A stretch of DNA of 64,000 bases, taken from Natronolimnobius sp. AArcel1 (GTDB lineage Archaea; Halobacteriota; Halobacteria; Halobacteriales; Natrialbaceae). How positions within the stretch are numbered: the stretch's first letter is position 1; each line of letters begins with the position of its first letter. The notes under the pieces were generated by a model. It was given only the letters and a program-made list of their open reading frames with translations. It had not been told where the DNA came from and ran no database searches. The translations under genes and the position numbers were made by a program. The DNA lies in contig NZ_JAAKXY010000004.1 of assembly GCF_011043775.1 (NCBI RefSeq), forward strand, positions 496,001 to 560,000. The letters are read 5' to 3'. Positions 24,438 through 34,292 of this stretch are shown piece after piece.

Positions 24438-26510
24438 ATGACCATCGACACCACCGCCACCGACGCCCGAATCGGCGTCGACGTCGGCGGCACGTTCACC
24501 GACGTGGCGCTCTCCGTTGGCGACCGACTCGTCACCGCGAAAGTGCCGACGACCGACCCCCAGCATCGCGGCGTCCTCGAGGGGATCGACAAGGCCTGTG
24601 CCGACGCCGGCATCGAGCCCCACGAGATCGAGGGGTTCGCCCACGCGATGACCGTCTCGGTCAACGCCCTCCTCGAGCGCGACGGCGCGAAGACCGCGCT
24701 CGTGACGACCGAGGGCTTCCGGGATGTCCTCGAGATCGGCCGCCAAAATCGGCCGCATCTGTACGATCTCGAGGCCGAAAAACCCGAGACGCTTGTTCCA
24801 CGTGAACGTCGGTTTGAACTCGACGAGCGGACGACGACCGACGGCCTCGAGCGCGCGGTCGATCCGGATGCGGTCCGCGACCTCGCAGCGACCATCCGCG
24901 AGCGCGATATCGAGTCCGTCGCCGTCTGTCTGCTGCACTCCTACGCCGACCCCGCGAACGAACAGGCCGTTGCCGAGGTTCTACGCGAGGAACTCGAAGT
25001 CCCGGTTTCGGCCTCCCACGAGGTGCTCGCGGAGTTTCGCGAGTTCGAACGCACGTCGACGACGGCGGTCGATGCCTACGTGCGACCGGCAATCGACGAC
25101 TACGTCGGCCGACTGGTCGAGCACGCACGCGAGGACGGACTGCCAGCCCCGCGAATTATGCAGGCAAACGGCGGCATCGCAGATCCCGAAACCGTCCGTG
25201 AACATGCCGTCACGACGGTTCTCTCCGGTCCCGCAGCAGGCGTCGTGGGCGCAGGAGCGACAGTCGACGCAGACGAGCGCGGTGCAGAGAGCAAGGATGG
25301 GGTCTCGCTCGAGGGGCTGGTCACCTTCGATATGGGCGGCACCTCGAGCGACGTGAGCCTCGTCCGCGACGGGCAGGCGGAACGGACCACGGACGCCGAA
25401 ATCGACGGCATTCCGATCCGAACGCCGATGGTCGACGTGAACACCGTCGGCGCGGGCGGTGGCTCGATTGCCTGGGTCGACGGCGGCGGCGCGCTCCGGG
25501 TTGGCCCCCGCTCTGCGGGTGCCGATCCGGGGCCAGTCTGCTACGGCAACGGCGGCACCGAGCCGACCGTCACCGACGCAAACGTCGTCCTCGGCTACAT
25601 CGGCCCCGAAACCGCACTGGGCGGTGAGATAACTCTCGACATCGACGCTGCCCGCGAGGCCCTCGAGCGACTCGCAGACGAAGCCGACTTAGACGGCGCG
25701 CTCGAGGCCGCCCGCGGCGTCTATCGCGTTGCGAACGCGACGATGACACGAACAATCCGCGCGGTGACGGTCGAACGCGGCCACGATCCGCGCGAGTTTG
25801 CGCTGGTGGGCTTCGGCGGCGCGGGGCCGATGCACGCCACAACGCTGGCCGATGCCCTCGAGATCGGGCGCGTCGTCGTCCCGCGACCCGGCGGCGTCCT
25901 CTCTGCGTTCGGTCTGCTGGCGGCCGACGAGAGCTACGACGCCGTTCGGACGGTCGGCTCACAACTGGATGCTGCAGAGTCAGAGACACTCGAGGCCGTC
26001 TACGACGACCTCGTCGCGGACGTGCTCACAGAGGCCTCGGACCCCGACGCCGCACAGGTCGAACGCGCTGCGGACTGTCGCTACGCCGGCCAGAGTTTCG
26101 AGTTGATCGTTTCCGTCGATGAGTCACTCGATCTCGAGACCGTCGCCGAGCGCTTCCATCAGGCTCACGAGCGCGCCTACGGCTATGCACTCGAGGAGGC
26201 AATGGAAATCGTCAACCTGCGCGCGACGGCAACGGTTCCGGGCGAGGAACCGACCATCCACCACGACGGCGCGGGCGACGCACGCGTCGGAACGCGCGAG
26301 GCGTACTTTCCGGAAACCGGCGACGACTCCCGAGAAACCGCGGTCTACGACCGTGATCGACTCGAGGCGGGAGCAACGCTCGCGGGGCCGGCAATTCTCG
26401 AGCAGGCCGAAAGTACGACCGTCGTCCCGCCGTCGTGGACGGGCGAACTGCTGGCCAACGGGACGCTCGTTTTGACTCGTGCGGACGAGACGGAGGTGGG
26501 CGACCGATGA
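24438..26510 (+). CDS. hyuA: Hydantoinase/oxoprolinase A subunit
   Basis: A 690-residue subunit of an ATP-dependent N-methylhydantoinase/5-oxoprolinase/acetone-carboxylase-type enzyme. The N-terminal ATP-grip is RIGVDVGGTFTDVALSVG; GFAHAMTVSVNALLERDGAKTALVTTEGF marks the hydantoinase_A N domain; TFDMGGTSSDVSLV, GAGGGSIAWVD and GPRSAGADPGPVCYG mark the central domain. It acts with HyuB to hydrolyse a cyclic amide with ATP; the substrate (5-oxoproline, a hydantoin or another lactam) is not settled. The 3' end overlaps hyuB by 4 bases (ATGA), indicating translational coupling. ATG 24438 is chosen over 24402 because it starts just before the conserved region. The gene is GC-rich and native. Confidence 0.92.
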   Translation: MTIDTTATDARIGVDVGGTFTDVALSVGDRLVTAKVPTTDPQHRGVLEGIDKACADAGIEPHEIEGFAHAMTVSVNALLERDGAKTALVTTEGFRDVLEIGRQNRPHLYDLEAEKPETLVPRERRFELDERTTTDGLERAVDPDAVRDLAATIRERDIESVAVCLLHSYADPANEQAVAEVLREELEVPVSASHEVLAEFREFERTSTTAVDAYVRPAIDDYVGRLVEHAREDGLPAPRIMQANGGIADPETVREHAVTTVLSGPAAGVVGAGATVDADERGAESKDGVSLEGLVTFDMGGTSSDVSLVRDGQAERTTDAEIDGIPIRTPMVDVNTVGAGGGSIAWVDGGGALRVGPRSAGADPGPVCYGNGGTEPTVTDANVVLGYIGPETALGGEITLDIDAAREALERLADEADLDGALEAARGVYRVANATMTRTIRAVTVERGHDPREFALVGFGGAGPMHATTLADALEIGRVVVPRPGGVLSAFGLLAADESYDAVRTVGSQLDAAESETLEAVYDDLVADVLTEASDPDAAQVERAADCRYAGQSFELIVSVDESLDLETVAERFHQAHERAYGYALEEAMEIVNLRATATVPGEEPTIHHDGAGDARVGTREAYFPETGDDSRETAVYDRDRLEAGATLAGPAILEQAESTTVVPPSWTGELLANGTLVLTRADETEVGDR

Positions 26511-28093
26511 CCGAACGCTCATCAATCGATCCGGTGACGCTCGAGGTCTTGCGAAACCAACTCGAGAGCGTCGCCGAGGAGATGGGCCAAACGCTCATCC
26601 GGGGTGCGTACTCGCCGAACATCAAGGAACGCCGGGACTGCTCGACGGCGCTGTTCGACGCCGAGGGCCGGATGATCGCCCAGGCCGAGCACATTCCGGT
26701 GCATCTGGGGGCGATGCCCGCGGCCGTCGACGCGGTCCTCAAGTGCGACCCCGAACCGGGCGACGTGTTCGTGCTCAACGACCCGTTCGCGGGTGGGACG
26801 CACCTGCCGGACGTGACGATGGTCTCGCCGCTGAGCGTCGGTACGGACGGCGAAGAAGGCGACGCGAGCGAAATCGTCGGCTACGCCGTCTCCCGCGCCC
26901 ACCACGCAGACGTTGGCGGGATGACCCCCGGAAGCATGCCCGCCGGCGCACAAGAGATCTACCAGGAGGGACTCCGATTGCCCCCAACGCGACTCGTCGC
27001 GGGTGGTGAGACACGCGAGGACGTACGCTCGCTGATCCTCGCGAACGTCCGCAATCCACGCGAGCGACGGGCCGACCTCAGAGCCCAGCGAGCCGCAAAC
27101 GAACGCGCCAGCGAGCGCCTCGAGAGCCTCATTTCCGAACACAGCCGCGAGACAGTTCTCGAGGGTTTTTCCGCCGTCATCGACTACTCGCGCGAGCGAA
27201 TCGAATCGGAACTCGAGGCACTGCCAGATGGCACCTATCGGGCGACCGACGTGCTCGAGGGCGACGGCGTCACCGACGAAGACATCGAAATATGCGCAGC
27301 GGTGACGGTCAACGGCGCGACACTCGAGGTCGATTTCACGGGCACGGCCGACCAGCTCGCGGGTAACTGTAACGCGCCACTCGCGGTCGCAACAAGCGCG
27401 GTCTACTTCGTCGTGCGCTGTCTCACAGATCCCGAAATCCCGCCGAACGAGGGGTGTTACGAGCCCGTTGACGTGCACGCACCCGAGGGAACTCTATTAA
27501 ATCCTGAGCCGCCAGCCGCCGTGGTCGGCGGCAACGTCGAAACCAGCCAGCGCGTGACGGACGTGGTCTTTGCCGCACTCGCACAGGCCGCACCCGACCG
27601 CGTGCCAGCGCAGGGCCAGGGAACCATGAACAACCTCACTATCGGCGGCCGTGACGGCTCGTTTACCTACTACGAGACCATCGGCGGCGGCTTCGGCGCA
27701 CGCCCCGACAAAGACGGCATGGATGGCGTGCAGGTCGGCATGACCAACACCCTGAACACGCCCGTCGAATCCCTCGAGGCCGAGTACCCACTTCGGGTCG
27801 AGCGCTACGCGCTGCGCGAGGGAAGTGGCGGCCGCGGCCGATTCCGTGGCGGGATGGGCATCGAGCGCAGCGTCACCCTCGAGTCAGATGCGACGGTTTC
27901 GTTGTTGACCGAGCGCCGCCGTCACGCACCGAAAGGCGTCGCGGGCGGCGAAGACGGCGCAGTCGGCGAGAATCTAATCGACGGCGAGTCCATGCCCGCG
28001 AAGACGACCGTCGACGTGGAGGCGGGGACCACAGTGACTGTGCGGACGCCCGGCGGCGGCGGACACGGAGAGCCTGAAACGGACGAGGAGTGA
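26507..28093 (+). CDS. hyuB: Hydantoinase/oxoprolinase B subunit
   Basis: The 528-residue partner of HyuA. Family marks include [20 protein letters not shown] at the start, [31 protein letters not shown] and [14 protein letters not shown]. The C-terminal half carries [27 protein letters not shown] and [20 protein letters not shown]. HyuB carries the hydrolytic site in this enzyme class, with metal ligands in the HHADVGG region by family analogy. It overlaps hyuA by 4 bases, so both subunits are made from one mRNA. No dedicated transporter is adjacent. Confidence 0.93.
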   Translation: MTERSSIDPVTLEVLRNQLESVAEEMGQTLIRGAYSPNIKERRDCSTALFDAEGRMIAQAEHIPVHLGAMPAAVDAVLKCDPEPGDVFVLNDPFAGGTHLPDVTMVSPLSVGTDGEEGDASEIVGYAVSRAHHADVGGMTPGSMPAGAQEIYQEGLRLPPTRLVAGGETREDVRSLILANVRNPRERRADLRAQRAANERASERLESLISEHSRETVLEGFSAVIDYSRERIESELEALPDGTYRATDVLEGDGVTDEDIEICAAVTVNGATLEVDFTGTADQLAGNCNAPLAVATSAVYFVVRCLTDPEIPPNEGCYEPVDVHAPEGTLLNPEPPAAVVGGNVETSQRVTDVVFAALAQAAPDRVPAQGQGTMNNLTIGGRDGSFTYYETIGGGFGARPDKDGMDGVQVGMTNTLNTPVESLEAEYPLRVERYALREGSGGRGRFRGGMGIERSVTLESDATVSLLTERRRHAPKGVAGGEDGAVGENLIDGESMPAKTTVDVEAGTTVTVRTPGGGGHGEPETDEE

Positions 28094-28121
28094 GGGCTCG
28101 AAGAGACGAGATTCGCGGCCG

Positions 28122-28454
28122 TTACGCCCGTAGGTACGTGACGAGTTGATCGACCGTTTCATCCAGCGGTCCAGAGTCGATGCGGCCAAACCACTCTCGA
28201 ATATCGCTGTGCGGTAGTGAGACGACTCCCCACGGGACGAGAAAGCTCTGCTTCGGGAGCCCACCCTCGAGAAAGTCGTCGTTGGTAACCGGAATCGTTT
28301 CGTCGTACCATGTTTGGGTTGTGAACGTTACTGCAACGTACTGTTCACCATCGAATGGATGCGCATCAGTGTTGAGTATGACGAAGGGACGGCTCGTTTT
28401 CTCCTCATTAAACGGATCGCCTGCCTCGACTACATCACCGCGTTCGTACTTCAT
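28122..28454 (-). CDS. PemK/MazF-type toxin-like protein
   Basis: A 110-residue SH3-like beta-barrel protein. It has KYERGDVVEAGDPFNEEKTS at the start, RPFVILNTDAHPF, YVAVTFTTQTWYDETIPV and PKQSFLVPWGVVSL, matching the PemK/MazF family of mRNA-cleaving toxins (Arg after the first strand, conserved Ser/Thr later). Its start overlaps the stop of the upstream winged-helix gene by 4 bases, the arrangement expected of a toxin-antitoxin operon with the antitoxin first. Ribonuclease activity is inferred from the fold. It converges with hyuB. Confidence 0.75.
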   Translation of the reverse strand: MKYERGDVVEAGDPFNEEKTSRPFVILNTDAHPFDGEQYVAVTFTTQTWYDETIPVTNDDFLEGGLPKQSFLVPWGVVSLPHSDIREWFGRIDSGPLDETVDQLVTYLRA

Positions 28455-28822
28455 TCCGTCTCGTCCTCACGCTCGGCCGGATGCGATCTATCAGCACTGG
28501 CGGCGCGCCATGCATCCATGTCCTCGGAACCGAGGGTATCGTTCAGTGTCTCGAGGCTGCGGCTGAAATCGACGGCCGACCGAATCCGTTCTTGATCACC
28601 GGCGGCCCAGTACGGTGGCTTGTGCCGGACGAGGTCGCGCTCTTTCAGTCGACTGAGTACTGCACTGACAGCATTTGGGTCGATATCCGTTGTGTCGGCT
28701 ATCTCTCGCCGACGAAACGCTTTATCATCGTTAGACAGGAGAAACGAGAGTATTTGCTCTGCGTTCGTCGTTCCAGAATCGAATTCAGACTCTCGTTCGA
28801 ACGTCTCGATATCGATCGGCAT
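28451..28822 (-). CDS. Winged-helix regulator, probable antitoxin
   Basis: The 123-residue protein has a MarR-like winged helix: AEQILSFLLSNDDKAFRRRE, IADTTDIDPNAVSAVLSRLK, then ERDLVRHKPPYWAAGD. A helical, acidic tail (residues about 85-123) could wrap around a toxin. It precedes the PemK/MazF-like gene and overlaps it by 4 bases. Usual MazE antitoxins are AbrB-like or RHH; a winged helix in this place is less common but recurs in haloarchaea. It likely represses its own promoter and neutralises the toxin, both by analogy. Confidence 0.75.
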   Translation of the reverse strand: MPIDIETFERESEFDSGTTNAEQILSFLLSNDDKAFRRREIADTTDIDPNAVSAVLSRLKERDLVRHKPPYWAAGDQERIRSAVDFSRSLETLNDTLGSEDMDAWRAASADRSHPAEREDETE

Positions 28823-28964
28823 GTATCAGTATACGTGTTTGGAACGTATGGCTGTTTTCCTGTTTTTGATGGTTGTCTCCTAGAGTGCCAACAGCAACTA
28901 GTCACACCTGTTCTGGAGATGCCGGTGACGGTGCCCTTTTGACGCCGCTCGCCCACCCTCCGGT

Positions 28965-29747
28965 ATGGAACTTACGCCAGTGACGGACCTGCCCGAGATC
29001 CGTCCCGGCGACGACCTCGCCGCACTGATCGCGGACCGGGCCGGCGACGACCTCGAGTCAGGCGACGTACTCACCGTCGCGAGCACAATCGTCTCGAAAG
29101 CCGAGGGGCGCGTGGCAGACCTCGAGGAGTACCCAGTCAGCGCGCGGGCACAGGAAATCGCGGATACAATTGGCGACCTCACGGACGAGGAGAAAGACCC
29201 GCGATTCGCCCAGGCGGTGCTCGAGGAGAGCACCGAACTCCTGATCGACTGTCCGTTCTTGCTCACCGAAACCCGGTTTGGCCATATCTGCGTCAACGCG
29301 GGGATCGACCAGTCGAACGTGCCGGGACACGACCTGTTGCTCCTGCCGAAGCGACCGGCGAAAAGCGCCGAGCGCATTCGCGAAGGACTCGCGGAACACG
29401 GCCACGACGATATCGCCGTAATCGTCACGGACACCTGCGGCCGCCCGTTCCGCCACGGCCAGCGTGGGGTTGCACTCGGCTGGGCAGGCATGCCCGCGAG
29501 CCGTGACTGGCGCGGCGAGGTGGACCGTGACGGCGACGAACTCGAGGTCACGGTTCAATCCGTGGTCGACGAACTCTCCTCGGCGGCGAATCTGGTAACT
29601 GGTGAGGGCGCAGACGGCGTACCCGCCGTCGTCGTCAGCGACTGGGAGTTCGGCGATCTCGAGGGCAGCGACGAACTGTTCCGCTCGGTTGAGGACGACC
29701 TCGTTCGGCAAGCGCTTCGTGAGTGGGACTGGAAGGGTGGTGCCTAA
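28965..29747 (+). CDS. cofE: Coenzyme F420-0:L-glutamate ligase
   Basis: A 260-residue enzyme that adds glutamate residues to F420-0 using GTP. Family features are the N-terminal LPEIRPGDDLAALIADRAGD, LTVASTIVSKAEGRVADLEE, ETRFGHICVNAGIDQSNV, then VIVTDTCGRPFRHGQRGVALG and the C-terminal DELSSAANLVTGEGADGVPAVVV. It lacks the bacterial C-terminal nitroreductase-like domain, as archaeal CofE does. Its stop overlaps the start of mer by one base (TAATG), so the two F420-related genes form a tight operon. Cytoplasmic. Native composition. Confidence 0.93.
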   Translation: MELTPVTDLPEIRPGDDLAALIADRAGDDLESGDVLTVASTIVSKAEGRVADLEEYPVSARAQEIADTIGDLTDEEKDPRFAQAVLEESTELLIDCPFLLTETRFGHICVNAGIDQSNVPGHDLLLLPKRPAKSAERIREGLAEHGHDDIAVIVTDTCGRPFRHGQRGVALGWAGMPASRDWRGEVDRDGDELEVTVQSVVDELSSAANLVTGEGADGVPAVVVSDWEFGDLEGSDELFRSVEDDLVRQALREWDWKGGA

Positions 29748-30766
29748 TGGCGGGCAAGAACACACAGACCGACGGCGACGCACCGACCTGGGGCATCGAA
29801 CTCACACCCGAGCATCCACTCGAGGAGATTGCCGAACTGGCCGCGCTCGCCGAAACGGAAGGGTTCGATCTGGCGCTCTCGAGCAGCCACTACTTCAATC
29901 GCGATCCGTTCGTTGCGCTCTCGCAGATGGCAAGTGCAACCGACGACATTCGGCTGGGTCCGGGTGTGGTCAACCCCTACGAGACCCATCCCGTACGACT
30001 CGCTGCACAGGCGGCGACGATTGACGAGGTCAGCGACGGGCGCGGCGTCTTCGGCATCGGCGCTGGCGACCGCTCCGCGCTATCGAATCTCGGCGTCGAG
30101 CACGACCGGCCACTCCGGCGCGTCCTCGAGACGTTCGATGTTGCACGGGACCTCTGGGCGGGCGAGACAGTCAGTCACGACGGTACTTTCACCGCAAAAG
30201 ACGCCTCGTTGAATCTCGAGGCGTGCGAACTGCCGGTCTACGTCGGCGCGCAGGGACCACACATGCTGCGGATGAGTGCGAAACACGCCGACGGCGTCCT
30301 GATCAACGCGGCGCATCCGCGCGATCTCGAGTGGGCGGCGGGTCAGATTGAGCAGGGACTCGAGGAGCGACCCGAAGAACACGGTGCGTTCGAATCACTC
30401 GCATTCGCGTCGGTCAGCGTTGCCGCCGCCGAAGACGAGGCACGCGAGGCAGCTCGCCCGCCCGTCGCCTTTATCGCGGGTGCAGCGGCCGAACCAGTAC
30501 TCGAGCGCCACGAAATCGACCGCGAAGCCGCCGAGGCAGTGAGCGACGCCTTGGAACGGGGCGAACTCGGCGAGGCGTTCGGCTGCGTCACACCCGAGAT
30601 GATCGACGCGTTCTGTATCGCGGGGACCACGGAGACGGTGGCCGAGCAGTTCGAAGCCGCCCTCGAGTTCGTCGACGGCATCGTCGTCGGCTCGCCGATT
30701 GGGCCGGACCTCGAGGACGGGATCAAACGCGCGAGCGAGGCGCTCGAGCGTGCAAACGAGCGATGA
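29747..30766 (+). CDS. mer: F420-dependent 5,10-methylenetetrahydromethanopterin reductase
   Basis: The 339-residue luciferase-like (beta/alpha)8 protein carries TWGIELTPEHPLEEIAELAA, SSSHYFNRDPFVALSQMA, GPGVVNPYETHPVRLAAQAA and GRGVFGIGAGDRSALSNLG, with LPVYVGAQGPHMLRMSAKHADG later. These are features of Mer, which uses reduced F420 to reduce a methylene-tetrahydropterin. In non-methanogenic haloarchaea it probably serves folate/C1 metabolism, and the pterin differs from that of methanogens. Translational coupling to cofE supports the F420 dependence. Other F420-dependent LLM-family oxidoreductases are the main alternative. Confidence 0.86.
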   Translation: MAGKNTQTDGDAPTWGIELTPEHPLEEIAELAALAETEGFDLALSSSHYFNRDPFVALSQMASATDDIRLGPGVVNPYETHPVRLAAQAATIDEVSDGRGVFGIGAGDRSALSNLGVEHDRPLRRVLETFDVARDLWAGETVSHDGTFTAKDASLNLEACELPVYVGAQGPHMLRMSAKHADGVLINAAHPRDLEWAAGQIEQGLEERPEEHGAFESLAFASVSVAAAEDEAREAARPPVAFIAGAAAEPVLERHEIDREAAEAVSDALERGELGEAFGCVTPEMIDAFCIAGTTETVAEQFEAALEFVDGIVVGSPIGPDLEDGIKRASEALERANER

Positions 30767-30784
30767 AAATCCGAGCGGTGGGCG

Positions 30785-30979
30785 TCAGTTCGACGTAAAG
30801 AGGCTGCCGACGGCACCGAGGGTCAACACGCCGAAGACGCCGAGCGAGAAGACGACAAGGAGCGTCCCAACGAGGACGAGCAGCGGTGCAAGGCCATCGC
30901 CCATTGCGACTTCCATGAAGTGTTCGTTCATCTCAATGATGTTGTCGATGATGACGTTGAGTGGAACGGTGGTGTCCAT
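30785..30979 (-). CDS. Small single-helix membrane protein
   Basis: A 64-residue protein starting MDTTVPLNVIIDNIIEMNEH, with an amphipathic first part and one or two strongly hydrophobic stretches (APLLVLVGTLLVVFSLGVFG) in the second half, ending GAVGSLFTSN. No family is recognised. It lies 19 bases from the end of mer on the opposite strand. The ATG at 30979 avoids a basic, unlikely extension. Confidence 0.55.
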   Translation of the reverse strand: MDTTVPLNVIIDNIIEMNEHFMEVAMGDGLAPLLVLVGTLLVVFSLGVFGVLTLGAVGSLFTSN

Positions 30980-31105
30980 GTGTAGAGGTTGCAAACGATG
31001 GTACTTGGCGGTGCCGGTCCAGACTCGAGGATGTGCCCGTGCACGCGCACCAGACGACCACGGCATGCCGGTGGTCCTAAACGCGATCCGTTCATCTGTG
31101 AGTGT

Positions 31106-31354
31106 ATGAGCGATGATGCACGACTCTCCGATTTCAGCCGTGAGCCAGCAGAGTCTGGAGACGACTCAGGCGAGGACGAAAACGAAAACGAGAGCGACGC
31201 GGAGCCGATGAGGTCATCAGTAGAGAGCGACTCGGCGAGTGCACTTGCGACGTACGCCTGGGGCGAGTACGTCTGTGCTCGCTGTGAGACGGACAGTGAG
31301 CGCGTCTGGAAAGACGATGACGTGTTCGTCTGCCCAGACTGCAAAGACTGGTAG
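31106..31354 (+). CDS. Acidic zinc-ribbon protein (DUF7573-like)
   Basis: An 82-residue protein whose first 50 residues are very rich in Glu, Asp and Ser (disordered), followed by ATYAWGEYVCARCETDSERV and VCPDCKDW, a CxxC...CxxC zinc ribbon at the C-terminus. Haloarchaea encode many such tail-end zinc ribbons; none has a firm function. ATG 31106 begins a natural acidic N-terminus; the longer frame is basic. It lies alone between the membrane protein and the mannonate dehydratase gene. Confidence 0.68.
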   Translation: MSDDARLSDFSREPAESGDDSGEDENENESDAEPMRSSVESDSASALATYAWGEYVCARCETDSERVWKDDDVFVCPDCKDW

Positions 31355-31390
31355 GAAGCGTCGAAACCGGGAGAAGTGACGCGGTCCGGC

Positions 31391-32362
31391 TTAGTTCTCG
31401 AGGGCCTGACTGCCTTCGCGAAGGCCGCGCATGTAGCCGATGGCGAACAGCCGACCGAGCATGTGGTAGCCAGGGTTCGAGTTGTCCTCGCCGGCCATCG
31501 TCGGGACGTGGTCGGGACGCATCGGCACGTCGTCATCGACGTGGGTCTCGTAGGCGTGCATGGCGGCGAACATGTCCGTCGGGCCGTCATCGTGCCAGGT
31601 TTCAACAAAGCGGTCGCGGTCACCCTCCACGTCGCGGAAGTGGATGAAGTTGATCTTCTCGCCGAAGCGTTCGATCGTCTCAGGGATGTCGACGCCCATC
31701 GCAGCGAAGTTGCCCTGACAGAACGTGATCCCGTTGTGCTCGCTGTCGTAGCTATCGACCACGCGCTGGTAGGCCTCAGGGCTGTTGATGATGCGTGGCA
31801 TGTCGCCAAGCGATTCGCGGGGCGGGTCATCAGGATGGAGCCCGAGTTTGACGCCGGCTTCTTCGGCGACTGGCGTGACCTCCTCGAGGAAGTACTCGAG
31901 GGCCTCCCAGAGCTGGTCGGCGGTGACGTCGGCGGCCTCGCGGTGGTCGGGTGAGCCGAGTTTGTCGTTGTCGAAGCCGGTGACGTAGGAGCCGCCGCGG
32001 GACTCGAGGTGGGCTTCGGTGCGCGCCCAGCGGGTGCCGGCCATCCAGTCGTAGCAAACGACTGGGATGCCGACGTCGCCACAGTCCCGCAGGAACTGTT
32101 TGAACACCTCGATGTCTGCATCGCGGCCCTCCTCGCCGAGGCGGACGCGATCCGGGATCGGGACGCTGCCTTCGATGACGTCGATGGTGAGGCCGGCGTC
32201 GACGAACCAGTTTTGCATCGCTCGAAGTTCGTCGTATGTCCACTGACTCTGGTTGTCGCCGATTTCGAGAGTGTGGACGACGACGCTGTCGACGCCGAGT
32301 TGTTTGGCCTGCTGCCAGCGCTCGTCTGGCTGGCGCGGCAGAATAAGGGATGGTGTGACCAT
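31391..32362 (-). CDS. uxuA: Mannonate dehydratase
   Basis: A 323-residue TIM-barrel dehydratase that converts D-mannonate to 2-keto-3-deoxygluconate. Features are VVHTLEIGDN, VVCYDWMAGTRW near residue 105, GLHPDDPP (His metal ligand), TFCQGNFAAMGVD (Cys ligand) and FIHFRDVEGDRDRFVETWHDDG, and near the end RPDHVPTMAGEDNSNPGY. It is shorter than the roughly 390-residue bacterial UxuA and fits the short archaeal and Gram-positive branch. A TATA box, complement of TTGTATATATC (32383-32393), lies about 25 bases upstream of the ATG at 32362. With the nearby D-lyxose isomerase it suggests sugar-acid or mannose-related metabolism, though the two genes are not one operon. Confidence 0.88.
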   Translation of the reverse strand: MVTPSLILPRQPDERWQQAKQLGVDSVVVHTLEIGDNQSQWTYDELRAMQNWFVDAGLTIDVIEGSVPIPDRVRLGEEGRDADIEVFKQFLRDCGDVGIPVVCYDWMAGTRWARTEAHLESRGGSYVTGFDNDKLGSPDHREAADVTADQLWEALEYFLEEVTPVAEEAGVKLGLHPDDPPRESLGDMPRIINSPEAYQRVVDSYDSEHNGITFCQGNFAAMGVDIPETIERFGEKINFIHFRDVEGDRDRFVETWHDDGPTDMFAAMHAYETHVDDDVPMRPDHVPTMAGEDNSNPGYHMLGRLFAIGYMRGLREGSQALEN

Positions 32363-32382
32363 AGCGAGCGATTTGAGTCCGC

Positions 32383-32393
32383 TTGTATATATC
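32383..32393 (-). promoter_or_regulatory. TATA box of the mannonate dehydratase gene
   Basis: TTGTATATATC on the plus strand gives GATATATACAA on the coding strand, 21-31 bases before the ATG at 32362, consistent with a nearly leaderless transcript. Confidence 0.6.
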
Positions 32394-32502
32394 TTACCAA
32401 GCGCGAGAGTCGCTGAGTGAAGCAAGCCGTCTCTGCGACAGCACCGTAGGTGACTAGATGTGTAGGGACCAGCGTTTTTTCCGACACGCAATTGTACACG
32501 GT

Positions 32503-33588
32503 ATGGACTTTCGGGAGCCGGAAACGCTCATTCCAGCGGCCGTCGAAACACTCCCGATCAATTTTGCCATCCTCGATAGCGATGGGACGATCCTGTACAC
32601 GAACGACGCCTGGCAAGCGTTCGGCGAGGCTAACGACATCGACATTCGGCCCGATACAATCGGGACTAACTATCTCGAGATCACCAGACAGGCGGAGACA
32701 GAGACGGCACAAACGGCAGCCGCCGGGTTAGCCGAGATTCTATCGGGCGAGCGAGAACTCTTCGAACTCGAGTATCCGTGTCACTCGCCCGAAACGCAGC
32801 GGTGGTTTCTCATGCGGGCAGCGCAGTTCACCGAGGATGGGCAGCGATTCGTCGCTGTCGCACACTTCGATATCACTGATCGCTACCAGTACCAGCGGCA
32901 GTTAGAAGCGTCCAACGAGCGCCTCCAGCAGTTCGCCTACGTCGCCTCCCACGACTTACAGGAGCCACTCCGGATGGTCACGAGTTACCTGCAACTGCTC
33001 GAGCAGCGGTACGCCGACGAACTCGACGAGGATGCCGAGGAATTCATTGAGTTCGCCGTCGACGGTGCCCGACGGATGGAAGCTATGATCGAGGGACTGC
33101 TTGCCTACTCCAGAGTTGAAACGCAGGGGGCATCCTTCGATTCGGTTGCGCTCGAGGCCGTGTTGGACGATGTACTGACCGATCTCGAGATTCAGATCGA
33201 AGAAACCGATGTTGAAATCACTGCCGAGTCGTTGCCGACCGTCAACGGAGACCCCAGCCAACTTCGTCAACTCTTCCAGAACCTGTTAGATAACGCCATC
33301 ACGTACAGTGGTGAGCAGACGCCACAGGTGTCGATTAGCGCCCACCGTGAAGGAGACGAGTGGGTCATTTCGATCAGTGACGAGGGAATTGGTATTGATC
33401 CGGACGAGACGGACCGGGTGTTTGAGGTGTTCCAGCGACTCCACAGCCACGAGGAGTACAACGGGACAGGAATCGGCCTCGCACTCTGTAAACGGATCGT
33501 CGAACGACACGGGGGCGAGATCTGGGTTTCCTCTGCCCTCGGCGACGGCTCGACGTTCTCGTTTACGCTGCCAGCGGCGGACGCGTGA
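32503..33588 (+). CDS. PAS-domain sensor histidine kinase
   Basis: The 361-residue kinase has an N-terminal PAS domain (residues about 12-120: PINFAILDSDGTILYTNDAW) and a HisKA dimerisation domain with the phosphorylated His in FAYVASHDLQEPLRMVTSYL (about 145-165). A HATPase domain (about 235-358) shows the N-box LFQNLLDNAITY, G1 ISDEGIGIDPDE, the F-box FEVFQRLH and G2 GTGIGLALCK. No membrane helix is present, so it senses an internal cue or protein partner. No response regulator is adjacent, as is usual for haloarchaeal orphan kinases. The ATG at 32503 was preferred over 32458 because it starts just before the PAS fold. Confidence 0.9.
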   Translation: MDFREPETLIPAAVETLPINFAILDSDGTILYTNDAWQAFGEANDIDIRPDTIGTNYLEITRQAETETAQTAAAGLAEILSGERELFELEYPCHSPETQRWFLMRAAQFTEDGQRFVAVAHFDITDRYQYQRQLEASNERLQQFAYVASHDLQEPLRMVTSYLQLLEQRYADELDEDAEEFIEFAVDGARRMEAMIEGLLAYSRVETQGASFDSVALEAVLDDVLTDLEIQIEETDVEITAESLPTVNGDPSQLRQLFQNLLDNAITYSGEQTPQVSISAHREGDEWVISISDEGIGIDPDETDRVFEVFQRLHSHEEYNGTGIGLALCKRIVERHGGEIWVSSALGDGSTFSFTLPAADA

Positions 33589-33619
33589 TCGCTGGCTTGA
33601 GGCCCGTTCCTGTCGCCTT

Positions 33620-34183
<564 letters not shown>

Positions 34184-34258
34184 TCACAAAAAAGCCGGCG
34201 GGTTCGCCTGCGTCAATTGTGGCGCGAACGATCCGAGCCCGTCACGTGTGCCCCGAAC

Positions 34259-34270
34259 ATTTATATTTTA
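34259..34270 (+). promoter_or_regulatory. TATA box of the cold-shock gene
   Basis: ATTTATATTTTA lies 23-34 bases before the ATG at 34293, implying a leaderless or near-leaderless mRNA. It is one of the strongest TATA matches in the window, fitting high expression. Confidence 0.7.
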
Positions 34271-34292
34271 GTCGTGGGTCTAGTGACATGCA

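Noticed and set aside
24360-24938. 192-codon minus-strand frame opposite hyuA
   Set aside because: A shadow of the highly GC-rich hyuA gene; hyuA motifs are decisive.
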